A DNA stretch of 64,000 nucleotides from Clostridium sp. 1001271st1 H5 (GCF_005845215.1 NZ_SPHO01000014.1:62001-126000), one strand, 5' to 3'. Counted from the first letter of the stretch, positions 25,785 to 34,398 are shown. Made by a program: numbers and translations. The notes: a model not told the origin generated them from the letters alone.

Positions 25785-26067
25785 ACTATCATCCTTTTCT
25801 GATTATTCGTTGACGTGCGTCATTCCAGGGAGGTGCTTTGCACCCATGGAATGTTATAGCCAAATTTAAAGCACTTAAGCAAAGCCTGACATGGCCTTCG
25901 TGTAATTGCTTTAAATTCATCCATAACCCGCCGGCATTGAAAAGACGGCATTCATAAGGCGGTGTTGAAACACCCGCCTTAAAAATACCGGCATTGAGGC
26001 GCCGGCCCTGCAACCCGCAGGAGCCGGCGTCTGGCAGCACTGCCTGACGGCTTTTGCCCGGCAGTCT
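25785..26067 (-). other. Structured non-coding gap between binding-protein and permease genes
   Basis: 283 bp with no convincing gene but several hairpins: CATTCCA/TGGAATG with inner GGTGC/GCACC (~25825-25857), AAGGCGG/CCGCCTT (25956-25980), and GCCGGC-rich inversions around 25995-26030. Lying between binding-protein and permease genes on the same strand, it could stabilise or partly terminate the upstream transcript so that more binding protein than permease is made. That role is an inference. Confidence 0.5.
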
Positions 26068-26916
26068 TTATTTTGCAATATATGTATCCAATATCTCGTC
26101 GTACCTGCCGCTTGCCTTGATGTTCTCCAGTCCCTTGTTGAACATCTCCACCAGCTCCGGATTAGCGCCCTTTAAGGTTGCGAAACCATAGGAGGAACCC
26201 TTTTCCATTGGTGTGGGAAGGGTAAGTCCCAGTCCCCTGGATATCTCATAACCGATAACCGGATAATCCTCAAAGCAGGCAGCTGCCTCTCCGGCCAGTA
26301 CGGCCTGATACATATCGGATGAGCTCTCGTACTGTATTACCTCAAAACCATACTGGTCCGCAATGGACTCTGCAAAGGTGCAGCCCTCTGTACCAATCTT
26401 GGCAGCCACCTTACGGTCCTTTAACTGGTCGTAGGAGGTAATATCGGAATCAGACAGGACAGCCATGCCAACGCCGGAATCATAGTAGGGTTCTGAAAAA
26501 TCATATTTCTGTACCCTCTCATCTGTGATGGACATGCCGGCAATCACGCCGTCGCACTCGCCGGCCTCCAGCGCGGTCACTGCTGCGGAGAATCCCACCG
26601 GAACCACCTCATATTCAAATCCCTGGTCCTGGGCAATTGCCTGTAAGATATCCAGGTCAACACCTACCATCTCGCCCTTCTCATTCTCAAACTCAAAGGG
26701 GGCAAAGGTGGTATCTGTATTGATGATATACTTCTTGCCCGGGGCGGCTGCGCTGGTTTCACCGGCCGCTTCCGTGTCTGCTGCCGTGGTATCTGCTTCT
26801 GCTGCAGTCTCTGCCGCCGTGGTGCCTGCTGCTGTTGTCTCTGCCGGCTTGGAGCCGCATCCCGACACAGTGAACGCCATGATGGCGGCCATGGATAACG
26901 CCATAAATTTCTTCAT
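26068..26916 (-). CDS. Amino-acid ABC transporter substrate-binding lipoprotein
   Basis: 282 residues. Lipoprotein signal MKKFMALSMAAIMAFTVSGCGS with lipobox Cys near 20, then an Ala/Thr/Glu low-complexity linker, then a PBP type II fold: INTDTTFAPFEFENEKGEMVGVD (in part), VIAGMSITDERVQKYDFSEPYYDSG and AACFEDYPVIGYEI. This is the GlnH/cystine-binding class. It should bind a polar amino acid at the cell surface for the permease/ATPase pair downstream. SD GGAGGAAG. A promoter lies at 27011-27039. Confidence 0.92.
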   Translation of the reverse strand: MKKFMALSMAAIMAFTVSGCGSKPAETTAAGTTAAETAAEADTTAADTEAAGETSAAAPGKKYIINTDTTFAPFEFENEKGEMVGVDLDILQAIAQDQGFEYEVVPVGFSAAVTALEAGECDGVIAGMSITDERVQKYDFSEPYYDSGVGMAVLSDSDITSYDQLKDRKVAAKIGTEGCTFAESIADQYGFEVIQYESSSDMYQAVLAGEAAACFEDYPVIGYEISRGLGLTLPTPMEKGSSYGFATLKGANPELVEMFNKGLENIKASGRYDEILDTYIAK

Positions 26917-27010
26917 AATTACTTCCTCCTCTATTGATTTAAATAAAATAAGGGCGACTTTAATACATCATGTCTCCCTTGACCTGTGATGCACCTGCAT
27001 CATCCTGATT

Positions 27011-27039
27011 ACTATATCACAAAGATTTGTCAAAGTCAA
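27011..27039 (-). promoter_or_regulatory. Promoter of the amino-acid transporter operon
   Basis: On the minus strand TTGACT (27039-27034), 17-bp spacer, TATAGT (27016-27011), 95 bp upstream of the binding-protein ATG. A second TTGACA overlaps the spacer. Confidence 0.6.
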
Positions 27040-27080
27040 CTTATTGTGACGGCCACAATCTAAAAATTGTGCCTATCCTT

Positions 27081-29042
27081 TTATCTCACAGGAAAGCGTT
27101 CCACAATCGCGCCTGTGTGGTAGGCTTCCAAAAGCATTTCCAGGTCTTTAATCTTTGTCCTGAGCTGTTTGCCCACATCCGTATCCCCCACCAGCTTCCG
27201 GCTGGACACACGTTTTACAATGGTACTCTCTGAGTGTATGTCACTCTCCTTCTCAATTGCAGCCTCCGTGGACTCAAAGGGCTCATGGGCAGCCAGAATC
27301 AGGCCGTAAGAATTATAAATCAGCGTATATCCTGCGATTCCTGTCTCCTTCTGGTATGCCCTGGAAAAACCGCCGTCAATAACCAGCACCTTTCCGCCGC
27401 ATTTTACAGGATTCTCCCCATTTTTGGACTTGACCGGCACATGGCCGTTGACAATATGTCCTTCCTGGGGTGACAGGCCGAATTCCTCCAGGATGCGGCC
27501 CACTGTATTCTCATCCTCCAGCATACAGTAATATGGATTTTTCTCCTCCCTGTGGGTCTCCTTGTCCGCCAGGAAATAGCGCTCAAAGGTGGCCATCTTA
27601 TCCTTGCCGAACAAGGGGGAGTCCTGATGAAGCCAGATATACCAGCATATATCCCTGCCCTTTGCCCGCTCCACCGGGTCCACTGCCATAAACGCCTTCC
27701 TCACATAACTGTCCAGACACTCATAGAGGGGCTTTCCTTTATATTTCCGGCCGTATATGTCCACCTCTTTAAAGCTGCCGTCCTTGTTTAAGGGGATGCA
27801 GCCGTGATACAGGAGATTGCCGTTATATACTTTGTAAAGGCTGCCCTTTGCCAGCAGGAAACGCATATGCTGCTGAAGCTTTTCACAGTTCTGGAACGCG
27901 GCTGCCAGGCGTTCCATGATGGCTCCCTCCTCAGGCGTAAGCCTGTAAGGGTCTGCCGGGTCAATGGTGGGAAAATGGCAGTCAAGCATCTCATGGTCGC
28001 CGCTTTCCAGCCGGACTGTCCCCTTGCCGAAATCAATGCGGTGGAGCATGCTACGGTCATCCAGGCAGAATTCCGGGTGCTCCTTTATAATCTGCCCCTC
28101 CACCTTGAACTGGATGACAGATATAGCTTTATGCATCCTGATATTCAGTTCCGTCTCACTGGGACTGCTGGCATTTGCCCCTTTAAGCTGGAAACAGGCA
28201 CAGGGGTCATTTCCGTAGGTATCCAGGGCAAAGGTTGCCAGCGGCAGCAGGTTGATGCCGTATCCGTCCTCCAGGATATCCAGGTTGCCGTATCTGGCGC
28301 AGATGCGGATTGCATTGGCAATGCACCCCTTCTGGCCCGCAGCAGCCCCCATCCACAGCACGTCGTGGTTTCCCCACTGGATATCCAGGGAATGGTAGGT
28401 CATCAGCTTGTCCATAATCATGTGGGGCCCCGGCCCCCTGTCATATATATCCCCCAGAATATGTAAATGGTCCACAATAAGGCGCTGAATCAGTTCACAG
28501 AGAGCCACAATGAACTCTCCTGCCCTGCCCACCCGGATAATGGTCTGTATAATGGCATTGTAATAGGACTCCTTATCCCTTACATCCACTTTTTCCGTAA
28601 TCAGCTCCTCAATCACGTAGGCAAATTCCTGGGGAAGGGCCTTGCGCACCTTGGACCTGGTGTATTTGCTGGCAGCGCGCTTGCTCACCTCAATAAGGCG
28701 GTACAGGGTAATCTTGTACCAGTCCTCCCGGTTCCTGGCATGTTCAAGTATCTGGGCCATCTTCTCCCTGGGATAATAAATCAGGGTGGCCAGGGTCTGC
28801 TTGTCCTGGCTGCTCAGGGTGTTTCCGAACACATCGTTTACCTTGCGCCGTACAGCTCCCGAACCGTTTCGCAGCACATGGGAAAACGCCTCGTACTCAC
28901 CGTGGATATCCGTGAGGAAATGTTCCGTCCCCTTTGGCAGGTTTAAGATTGCCTCCAGATTAATCACCTCTGTGGAAGCGGCCGCTATGGTTGGATACAA
29001 TTCAGCAAGCCGTTCCAGATACCTTGTCTGCAAATCACTCAT
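27081..29042 (-). CDS. fbp: Fructose-1,6-bisphosphatase, class III
   Basis: 653 residues, the length of the Firmicutes class III enzyme that removes the C1 phosphate in gluconeogenesis. The metallophosphatase motifs are all present: FLTDIHGEYEAF near 42, LGDIYDRGPGPHMIMD near 197, QWGNHDVLWMGA near 223 and IVNGHVPVKSKNGENP near 527. SD GGAGG precedes ATG 29042. It lies 32 bp after the AI-2E-like permease gene. Confidence 0.96.
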   Translation of the reverse strand: MSDLQTRYLERLAELYPTIAAASTEVINLEAILNLPKGTEHFLTDIHGEYEAFSHVLRNGSGAVRRKVNDVFGNTLSSQDKQTLATLIYYPREKMAQILEHARNREDWYKITLYRLIEVSKRAASKYTRSKVRKALPQEFAYVIEELITEKVDVRDKESYYNAIIQTIIRVGRAGEFIVALCELIQRLIVDHLHILGDIYDRGPGPHMIMDKLMTYHSLDIQWGNHDVLWMGAAAGQKGCIANAIRICARYGNLDILEDGYGINLLPLATFALDTYGNDPCACFQLKGANASSPSETELNIRMHKAISVIQFKVEGQIIKEHPEFCLDDRSMLHRIDFGKGTVRLESGDHEMLDCHFPTIDPADPYRLTPEEGAIMERLAAAFQNCEKLQQHMRFLLAKGSLYKVYNGNLLYHGCIPLNKDGSFKEVDIYGRKYKGKPLYECLDSYVRKAFMAVDPVERAKGRDICWYIWLHQDSPLFGKDKMATFERYFLADKETHREEKNPYYCMLEDENTVGRILEEFGLSPQEGHIVNGHVPVKSKNGENPVKCGGKVLVIDGGFSRAYQKETGIAGYTLIYNSYGLILAAHEPFESTEAAIEKESDIHSESTIVKRVSSRKLVGDTDVGKQLRTKIKDLEMLLEAYHTGAIVERFPVR

Positions 29043-29074
29043 TGCTTTCCTCCCTCAATACTTATATGATGTTT

Positions 29075-30322
29075 TTACTCCTCCCTCTCCCGGTCAACAT
29101 AATGCCTGTCTTCTTCGTCAATATAATCCAGGCTCAGGTAATCCTCTGTCCTGGCTGATAAATCCTTCTTTTTCAGCGCGCTGCTCACATAGGTGGCTGT
29201 AAGCCTGTAAATGACGGCAAACAGCGGCACCGCAATAATCATTCCCACAAATCCGAACAAGCCGCCGAACAGCAGGATGGAAAACAATACCCAGAAGCTG
29301 GGAAGTCCCGTGGAATCCCCCAGGATTTTCGGCCCCAGGATATTGCCGTCAAACTGCTGGAGCACCAGGATGAAAATAAGGAAATACAGACATTTCATGG
29401 GGCTCACCAGCAATATGAGAAAAGCGCTGGGCACGGCTCCGATAAAGGGGCCGAAAAACGGAATCACATTGGTCACGCCTATAATCACACTGACCAGCAG
29501 CACATAGGGCATTTTTAAAAACTGCATGGCAAAAAAGCACATGATTCCTATAATCAGGGAATCCAACAGCTTTCCGGTTATAAAACCTCCGAATACAGTG
29601 TGGGCAAAACGCACCTCGCTTACCAGCCGGTTGGCGTCCTTAAGCTTCAGCAGGCTGTAGACAATCTTCTTGCTCTGGGCCGACAGGGTGTCCTTGATGT
29701 TGAGGAAATAAACCATGACAATGACGCCAATCAGTATGTTCTTCACAACTGTGACCACGCTTAAAATGCCGGTGGAGAGCTCGCCTATGATTTTAGACAT
29801 ATTGGGCACCAGGTCTGTGGTCAGCCAGTTCTGGAACTCCGTGGCGGCCTGCTCATAAAAAGGCATGATGGTCTGTTCAATGGTGGGGTTATCCTCAAAC
29901 ATCTTCATGAGCCAGAGACTCAGGTTATTGATGTTCTCTCCCAGGCTTTCCTGAAGGCCGATAATACTGGTGTAAATCTGGGGAATGACCATCCAGAACA
30001 ATCCGCAGACAATGGCAACGAGCAGAAGCAGGCTTACCAGCGTACCGGCGGCCTTAGCCAGACCGTCTGCCGTGCGTGCGTCCTTAATACAGCGTTTCAG
30101 TTTTCCTGCTGTATAGGCCCTGGTCTTGTTATAGATAGGCAGCATCAGATAGGCCAGCACTGCCCCGTAGATAATGGGCATCAATATGGATACGATTTTT
30201 CCCGCTGCCCTTGATACAATTTCAAAACGCGACAGGAAAAATCCAAATGCAACGCTGCAGGCAACCACGGCCAGCGCCGTTGTTCCCCAGTATATATAAT
30301 TTTTAAATCTTGGGTTTTTCAT
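29075..30322 (-). CDS. AI-2E-family transporter (PerM-like permease)
   Basis: 415 residues with about eight membrane helices and a central coiled segment between helices 3 and 4 (residues ~100-200). Family signature GVTNVIPFFGPFIGAVPSAF near 290 and LQQFDGNILGPKILGDSTGLP near 328. Members export autoinducer-2 or move ions; substrate specificity cannot be read from the sequence. The C-terminus is a charged cytoplasmic tail (SLDYIDEEDRHYVDREREE). Confidence 0.88.
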   Translation of the reverse strand: MKNPRFKNYIYWGTTALAVVACSVAFGFFLSRFEIVSRAAGKIVSILMPIIYGAVLAYLMLPIYNKTRAYTAGKLKRCIKDARTADGLAKAAGTLVSLLLLVAIVCGLFWMVIPQIYTSIIGLQESLGENINNLSLWLMKMFEDNPTIEQTIMPFYEQAATEFQNWLTTDLVPNMSKIIGELSTGILSVVTVVKNILIGVIVMVYFLNIKDTLSAQSKKIVYSLLKLKDANRLVSEVRFAHTVFGGFITGKLLDSLIIGIMCFFAMQFLKMPYVLLVSVIIGVTNVIPFFGPFIGAVPSAFLILLVSPMKCLYFLIFILVLQQFDGNILGPKILGDSTGLPSFWVLFSILLFGGLFGFVGMIIAVPLFAVIYRLTATYVSSALKKKDLSARTEDYLSLDYIDEEDRHYVDREREE

Positions 30323-30526
30323 ACATCTTTACTCCTATGTCTAAAGTATTCCGTCATTTCGGCAAGTCATTCACCCATATATCATATCATAAGCTGAAAC
30401 TAACAGCAATTAGGATTTAAATTACTGCGCCTGTTCCCCAGGGATTTTTACGGAATCTTAACGGGGAGGACAAAGCGGGATTTTTGTGGTATGATATTCC
30501 TATCTTTGAAAAAGAGGTGTTGAGAC

Positions 30527-30835
30527 ATGTCTTATATCATAAAAATGGCCCTGGACATCAAGGCCCGGTTTGAGCCTCCCGCTCCCATGACGTCCCCGCT
30601 GGAAGCCTACTGCGCCATCGGGACCATTGCCAAGGCAATGAAGCTTCCGATGCCGGAGAAAAAGGATACGCTCTTTGAGATGCGTGACCAGCTGGATGCG
30701 GATATGGGCGGCAATGAACCGGAGGACAGCCGGACAGCCAGGATTCATTCCATCCTCAAGGGCTTTATACGAAATGAGGAAACCACGGACCAGATGATGG
30801 AGTACGTGAAATACGGCTATGAAAATGAGAGGTGA
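30527..30835 (+). CDS. Conserved-looking hypothetical protein, 102 aa
   Basis: Starts MSYIIKMALDIKARF after SD GAGGTG. It is mostly helical, with MTSPLEAYCAIGTIAKAMKL and a charged C-terminal half. It has no signal peptide or membrane helix. It may belong to a small Lachnospiraceae domain family of unknown function (DUF3837 came to mind), but I cannot confirm this. The 46-aa ORF at 30840 follows after 4 bp, probably in the same transcript. Confidence 0.65.
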   Translation: MSYIIKMALDIKARFEPPAPMTSPLEAYCAIGTIAKAMKLPMPEKKDTLFEMRDQLDADMGGNEPEDSRTARIHSILKGFIRNEETTDQMMEYVKYGYENER

Positions 30836-30839
30836 GGAA

Positions 30840-30980
30840 ATGGCGGATTTTTTGGCGCCTGTGCCCGCCGGGGTAATGGCGCTGATGGAACGGCCGGAAC
30901 AGTGGTATTGCTGCATCAGGCCGAAAAACAGAGCAGAATGTCAGAAAGGGGAATGCCGTTGTCATAGCATTCCCCTTTGA
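30840..30980 (+). CDS. Cysteine-rich small protein, 46 aa
   Basis: ATG at 30840 with a strong SD (GAGGTGAGGA), 4 bp after the 102-aa gene. The peptide starts MADFLAPVPAGVMALM and has five cysteines in its second half (WYCCIRPKNRAECQKGECRC), which suggests metal binding or disulfides. Its last codons form the left and right arms of the downstream terminator. No known family is recognised. Confidence 0.5.
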   Translation: MADFLAPVPAGVMALMERPEQWYCCIRPKNRAECQKGECRCHSIPL

Positions 30981-30985
30981 TTTTA
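30945..30985 (+). terminator. Intrinsic terminator overlapping the 46-aa ORF end
   Basis: A perfect 12-bp stem AAAGGGGAATGC/GCATTCCCCTTT with a 10-nt loop, followed by GATTTTA. The stop codon of the small ORF lies at the base of the stem. Confidence 0.75.
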
Positions 30986-31046
30986 TGGTGTGGTTATACG
31001 GCCTTTGGCTCTGCCGGCTTCCGCAAAACCATGATTTTAACCCTTC

Positions 31047-31373
31047 TCACATCCCCAATATGGAATCCGTATCAGGACGGATGATATTCCAGGCGGAAAC
31101 CAGGGCCTCTTTCAGCTTTTCTTCCCCTGCAAACTCCTTTTGCCTCTTTAAAGCATATGCGGTTTTTTCTTCCGGCGGCAGTATGTAGTACTCACTGTCA
31201 TCCCGGTATGTATCGCTTAAAAAGATATAGTTTCTCGAAGGCGGCCTCCGGTAGGCAATATCGGCTATGGACCACTGTACATGATATCCCTCGCTGTACA
31301 CCTCATTGTAATCCACAAAAATAATGATGTCTTCCTTCTTGTCGGTCTGGTACTTTAATGCCTCTATTCTCAT
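31047..31373 (-). CDS. Hypothetical protein, 108 aa
   Basis: Starts MRIEALKYQTDKKEDIIIF with AAGGATGG upstream; in-frame starts at 31379 and 31412 exist but lack an SD. It is rich in Tyr and charged residues (VDYNEVYSEGYHVQWSIADI, LSDTYRDDSEYYILPPEEK). Soluble. No family recognised. This is the last host gene before the integrated element. Confidence 0.6.
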   Translation of the reverse strand: MRIEALKYQTDKKEDIIIFVDYNEVYSEGYHVQWSIADIAYRRPPSRNYIFLSDTYRDDSEYYILPPEEKTAYALKRQKEFAGEEKLKEALVSAWNIIRPDTDSILGM

Positions 31374-31503
31374 AAATTCCATCCTTCCTTGCAGCCGCTG
31401 GCCCCTGTTCATCCATTGCCCGTGCAGATGTATTAATTAGAATTTACCATATCACCCGGTATTTTTCAATACAATTTACATGGTTGGGCTTAAAGTTACA
31501 GAA

Positions 31504-31535
31504 AACAAAAAAAGCCCTTGATTTCACAAGGGTTT
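31504..31535 (-). terminator. Original tRNA-Thr operon terminator, displaced by the element
   Basis: CCCTTG/CAAGGG stem followed on the minus strand by a run of eight T. It directly abuts the displaced 3' piece of tRNA-Thr (31541-31583), so before integration it would have ended the tRNA Pro-Glu-Thr transcript. Confidence 0.7.
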
Positions 31536-31540
31536 CACAG

Positions 31541-31583
31541 AGCCACTGGCCGGACTCGAACCGGCGACCCACGCATTACGAAT
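31541..31583. repeat. att site, displaced tRNA-Thr 3' end
   Basis: 43 bp identical to 47971-48013 except one base in the T-loop (CTCGAA here, CTTGAA in the intact tRNA). After it the sequence diverges at once from tRNA. Confidence 0.9.
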
Positions 31584-31699
31584 TTTAAAAATCGGTATTT
31601 TCAACACATTTTATTAGATTGTGTCATTCAAAAAAGTACGTATTTAAGCCATTTCTAGGCAATATCCTATTTTCCACCAATTTTTCTTGATGCAACTTT

Positions 31700-31721
31700 G
31701 TTAGTCAAATGTTAGTCAATA
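31700..31721. promoter_or_regulatory. Integrase arm-type sites, left end
   Basis: Two direct copies of GTTAGTCAA (31700-31710 and 31711-31721) about 120 bp inside the left att site. The same motif occurs three times near the right end (47860-47891). Tyrosine integrases of this type use such paired arm sites. Confidence 0.6.
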
Positions 31722-31766
31722 AAATGCCCCAGTATGCCACATATAAATGACATCCTGGGACTTTGA

Positions 31767-32483
31767 TTAGTTCTCTTTTTCTTCTATTTGCCGTACTTTT
31801 CGGCCTGTTCTTTTGGCAAGAGGGATAATCTCTTTAACTGTCACCCGCTGCGGACCATAAAATGTTTCCACTACCACCCTATCCCCCGGAGCTATCTTAT
31901 CTATCAATTTCAAGGGGATTTCCCACTGGTATTGCTTGCCACCTTCATTGAATACCGCTTTAATCCCCTGTCTCCTTATTCGTCTTACTGGCACCATATC
32001 CTTACCTTGTTCACACATAAGTAGATATGTGGTGTATCCATCCATCAATACCCCGTGTTCATCAATCACAATTTCCCTTTTATATACACCGTACTTTTCA
32101 TAGAACTGCCTAGCCTGTTCCATCTTCTTTTTTGTCGGCCTTGTACCAGAATTTCTTCTGGAAATAGATATACTGGATAACCTGACAGTATGTTTATCAT
32201 TAGCCGCACCCGCCTGGAACGCATCATTTCCCCATTCAGACAGCAGTTCATAGAATCGCTGGTTTACTTCTTCATTCACTAAAAGCTTACCATATACCCT
32301 CTGATGTGCTTCCCTTACGATTTCGGGCGTGAAAACAAAATCTTCGGTTGAATATTCCATACCCATCTTATAAATATTGTTTAACACCCTTGCCATCTGC
32401 CCTAAAAGCGTCTTTGACAATTCATTTATTCCGGCAGTTTTGGCCATCTCCATAAGCATTTCTATATTAATTGGATAGTGCAT
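31767..32483 (-). CDS. Element-encoded protein with ParB/Srx-like segment
   Basis: 238 residues, start ATG 32483 with AAGGAGG, directly after the stop of the 161-aa gene (TAG-ATG). The stretch EIVIDEHGVLMDGYTTYLL followed by DMVPVRRIRRQ at ~140-170 resembles the ParB/sulfiredoxin fold core (IVIDExGxxxDGxxRY...VPVxxI). Basic clusters around it suit DNA binding. The N-terminal ~100 residues are helical and unassigned. The function is not known. It is the last gene of the element's minus-strand block at the left end. Confidence 0.6.
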   Translation of the reverse strand: MHYPINIEMLMEMAKTAGINELSKTLLGQMARVLNNIYKMGMEYSTEDFVFTPEIVREAHQRVYGKLLVNEEVNQRFYELLSEWGNDAFQAGAANDKHTVRLSSISISRRNSGTRPTKKKMEQARQFYEKYGVYKREIVIDEHGVLMDGYTTYLLMCEQGKDMVPVRRIRRQGIKAVFNEGGKQYQWEIPLKLIDKIAPGDRVVVETFYGPQRVTVKEIIPLAKRTGRKVRQIEEKEN

Positions 32484-32969
32484 CTACTTTGCCCTCCTTG
32501 CCCGTTCAGTCCTTTTACCCATGATAACGCCGTACTGGAATATATTAAAAAACTGCTGCTCCTGCATCAAGTGATTATATGTACGCCAGTCCATCAAGTG
32601 ATATTCCTTCCCAGGCTTCTGATGGGAAAGCATCTCCATATTGTCTTTAAAGTCCATCATCGCCCTTGCCTTCAGCAGCACACGACAAACTGGCTCCCAT
32701 GTGTTTCCTTCAAGGTTGCCCTTTTCAACATCTTCCAATGTTTCTGCATCTGCATCCAAAAAGCCCCGGCATAACATAACAATGCTATTAAAATCCTTGC
32801 AATTCTCATTTATAACAACTGCGTTCTGTGTCACGGAATAAAATACCACTACCTCTGATAGCGAATGCTTACCGCCCCATGACTGTAATATACAATACGA
32901 ATCCTCCAGTGTAATTTCTGCCACGTTGCAAGCGTATAATCTTCTTTTTTCATCAATTAAATGATACAT
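32484..32969 (-). CDS. Element-encoded hypothetical protein, 161 aa
   Basis: Start ATG 32969 with GAGGT 9 nt upstream (a TTG at 32975 is possible). Reads MYHLIDEKRRLYACNVAEI then HSLSEVVVFYSVTQNAVVI and a basic tail MGKRTERARRAK. Soluble. No family recognised. Directly coupled to the gene at 31767, so the two likely act together. Confidence 0.6.
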   Translation of the reverse strand: MYHLIDEKRRLYACNVAEITLEDSYCILQSWGGKHSLSEVVVFYSVTQNAVVINENCKDFNSIVMLCRGFLDADAETLEDVEKGNLEGNTWEPVCRVLLKARAMMDFKDNMEMLSHQKPGKEYHLMDWRTYNHLMQEQQFFNIFQYGVIMGKRTERARRAK

Positions 32970-33049
32970 TTTCAATTTACCTCTTTCTTTTTATTAGGGG
33001 CCATGCTAATATACCTATGTGATTAGGAACGGCCCCGGCTGTTTCGTTG

Positions 33050-33082
33050 GCCCCTGTCAGTGTTGGTAGCACTGGCAGAGGC
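33050..33082 (+). terminator. Hairpin with T-run on the plus strand
   Basis: CTGTCAGTG/CACTGGCAG extended by GCCC/GGC, followed on the plus strand by TTTTTCTT. It lies just past the stop of the minus-strand 110-aa gene, so its T-run faces the wrong way for that gene. It may guard the gene from plus-strand read-through. Confidence 0.45.
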
Positions 33083-33088
33083 TTTTTC

Positions 33089-33421
33089 TTATGCTATTGC
33101 AATCTCATGTACCTGTGAGCGTCCAAAGAATCGGGCCTTATAAGCTTTCCCATCTCCCCGGCTTCCCCATATCAGTTCAGTACCAAACAGGGCCTTGCTT
33201 CCATGAATAACTTCATATCCTAACTGTTTCCAGCCGTTCCAGGTATTTGTTTCTTCCTCAACTCCTGCCGTGGCCTTTGCTTCTTCAATTCTCTTTGCGT
33301 TGATTGCCTCTGCCTTTGCAGATAACCATGCCCTGTGTAAACACTCTGCAAAAGAAAGTTCTTTTTTCTCCCGGTAAAGCCTCCATGCTCTCAGCATGAT
33401 TTTTTGAAGATTGTACTTCAT
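33089..33421 (-). CDS. Element-encoded hypothetical protein, 110 aa
   Basis: Starts MKYNLQKIMLRAWRLYREKK after SD GGAGA. The N-terminal basic helix (KYNLQKIMLRAWRLYR, FAECLHRAWLSAKAEAINAK) is a recurring pattern in Clostridia mobile-element proteins of unknown function. The C-terminal half has KARFFGRSQVHEI. It is divergent from ribbon-helix-helix regulator 1 across an operator region. Confidence 0.65.
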   Translation of the reverse strand: MKYNLQKIMLRAWRLYREKKELSFAECLHRAWLSAKAEAINAKRIEEAKATAGVEEETNTWNGWKQLGYEVIHGSKALFGTELIWGSRGDGKAYKARFFGRSQVHEIAIA

Positions 33422-33564
33422 GATTTCTGTCTCCTTCCTTGTCCGGCTGAATCATCTTCCTGGCTATTGGTTTTGCTCTATTGCTCACTCACAGGTATAT
33501 GGTTTTCAGCTTCACAACTTTTCGGGCTGTTCGTTTGTTTCATCCTTATAACTACATTATATAT

Positions 33565-33646
33565 CTATTCACGTGAATAGTCTATTGGCATCATTTATAT
33601 ATTTACGTGAATATATTTGTGAATTTTGTATATTTACGTGAATAGA
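33565..33646. promoter_or_regulatory. Three-site palindromic operator of RHH regulator 1
   Basis: Site 1 is a perfect 16-bp palindrome CTATTCACGTGAATAG (33565-33580). Site 2 (33598-33615) and site 3 (33629-33646) share TATTTACGTGAATA. Centres are at 33572.5, 33606.5 and 33637.5, so spacing is 34 and 31 bp. Site 3 covers the -35 of the regulator promoter. The layout is repeated with a different core at 34575-34656. Confidence 0.75.
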
Positions 33647-33661
33647 CTTTTTTGCTATAAT
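33633..33661 (+). promoter_or_regulatory. Promoter of RHH regulator 1
   Basis: TTTACG (33633-33638), 17-bp spacer, TATAAT (33656-33661). The -35 lies inside operator site 3, which suggests autorepression. Confidence 0.65.
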
Positions 33662-33732
33662 ATTGGTATGGTAGAGAAGGTGTATTTATTATTCGTCACT
33701 CCATTTACCTAAAAATGAAAGAAGGTGATAAA

Positions 33733-33954
33733 ATGCCAGAAGATAGCAAAATCAGCAAAGCGCAGCAAAAGGCGGTGCATGAATATGTGAAACGAAATTA
33801 TGACCGCATCGAATTAACCGTAAAACCCAAAGGGAAAAAAGAAGAAATAAAAGCTCATGCTGAATTAAGCGGAGAAACATTAAATTCCTTTATTAATCGT
33901 GCAATAGACGAAACAATGAATCGTGACACGATGCAGACGCAGAAGGAAATCTAA
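33733..33954 (+). CDS. Ribbon-helix-helix (Arc/CopG-like) regulator 1
   Basis: 73 residues from ATG 33733 (SD AAGGTGAT). It starts MPEDSKISKAQQKAVHEYVK, then a beta strand YDRIELTVK and the helices KEEIKAHAELSGETLNSFIN, ending in RAIDETMNR. The RIxLTVxxGxKxxIKxHAxxxGESLNxFIxRAI pattern is an Arc-like RHH domain that binds DNA as a dimer, with the strand inserted in the major groove. About 60% identical by eye to the paralogue at 34736, including the N-terminal helix. Confidence 0.8.
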   Translation: MPEDSKISKAQQKAVHEYVKRNYDRIELTVKPKGKKEEIKAHAELSGETLNSFINRAIDETMNRDTMQTQKEI

Positions 33955-33956
33955 TT

Positions 33957-34028
33957 ATGGAATACGGATTAAACAAAACCCAATACTTGCACAAAATATA
34001 CGGCTCCGGTCACTATATAAAGAAATAA
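33957..34028 (+). CDS. Tiny ORF following RHH regulator 1, 23 aa
   Basis: ATG 2 bp after the regulator stop with AAGGAAA upstream. The peptide begins MEYGLNKTQYLHKIYGSG and ends IKK. In the paralogous locus the same position is taken by a 185-aa Uma2-type nuclease. It is either a very small partner or the remnant of a lost gene. Confidence 0.35.
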   Translation: MEYGLNKTQYLHKIYGSGHYIKK

Positions 34029-34049
34029 TCCCTTTACTTAAATATGACA

Positions 34050-34103
34050 TATATCCAAAGGCCCATTCACTACTTTCGTAATTTATGCGAATGGGTTTTT
34101 GGA
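34050..34103. terminator. Terminator after RHH regulator 1 locus
   Basis: CCCATTC/GAATGGG stem with an outer ATATCCAAA/TTTGGATAT extension and TTTTT on the plus strand; nearly symmetric, so it may serve both strands. Confidence 0.7.
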
Positions 34104-34194
34104 TATATAGAAAAGAACACTAATCTTGTTTTAAAATCAGTGTTCTCAATAATTTAACCTATCTTAATATTTTTTTTCATCAGCTTTATTTTGA

Positions 34195-34398
34195 TTATTT
34201 CTCTATTTCTCCCAACTTGACAGGAATCGTTTTATTAATCGGAAGGATTTTCCCCAAAATCGGGAAGCGCTGTCCATCTTCTAACTCTGCATACCCCAAT
34301 ATTTCAAATCTTAATGGCCTGCTACTGCCTTTTGGCATCAGTCCAAACATTTCCGCAGCAGTTGGACACTGAATGTCAATGTAGTCCATTGCACTCAT
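34195..34398 (-). CDS. Element-encoded hypothetical protein, 67 aa
   Basis: ATG 34398 with AAAGGAGA. Starts MSAMDYIDIQCPTAAEMFGL, then PLRFEILGYAELEDGQRFPI and ends GEIEK. Beta-rich, soluble, no family recognised. It is divergent from RHH regulator 2, as the 110-aa gene is from regulator 1, so the two loci share the same plan. Confidence 0.6.
   Translation of the reverse strand: MSAMDYIDIQCPTAAEMFGLMPKGSSRPLRFEILGYAELEDGQRFPILGKILPINKTIPVKLGEIEK

Noticed and set aside
31541..31583. tRNA-like sequence at the left end of the element
   Set aside because: Only the 3' 43 bp match; the 5' half and anticodon arm are missing, so it is the displaced att copy, not a tRNA gene.
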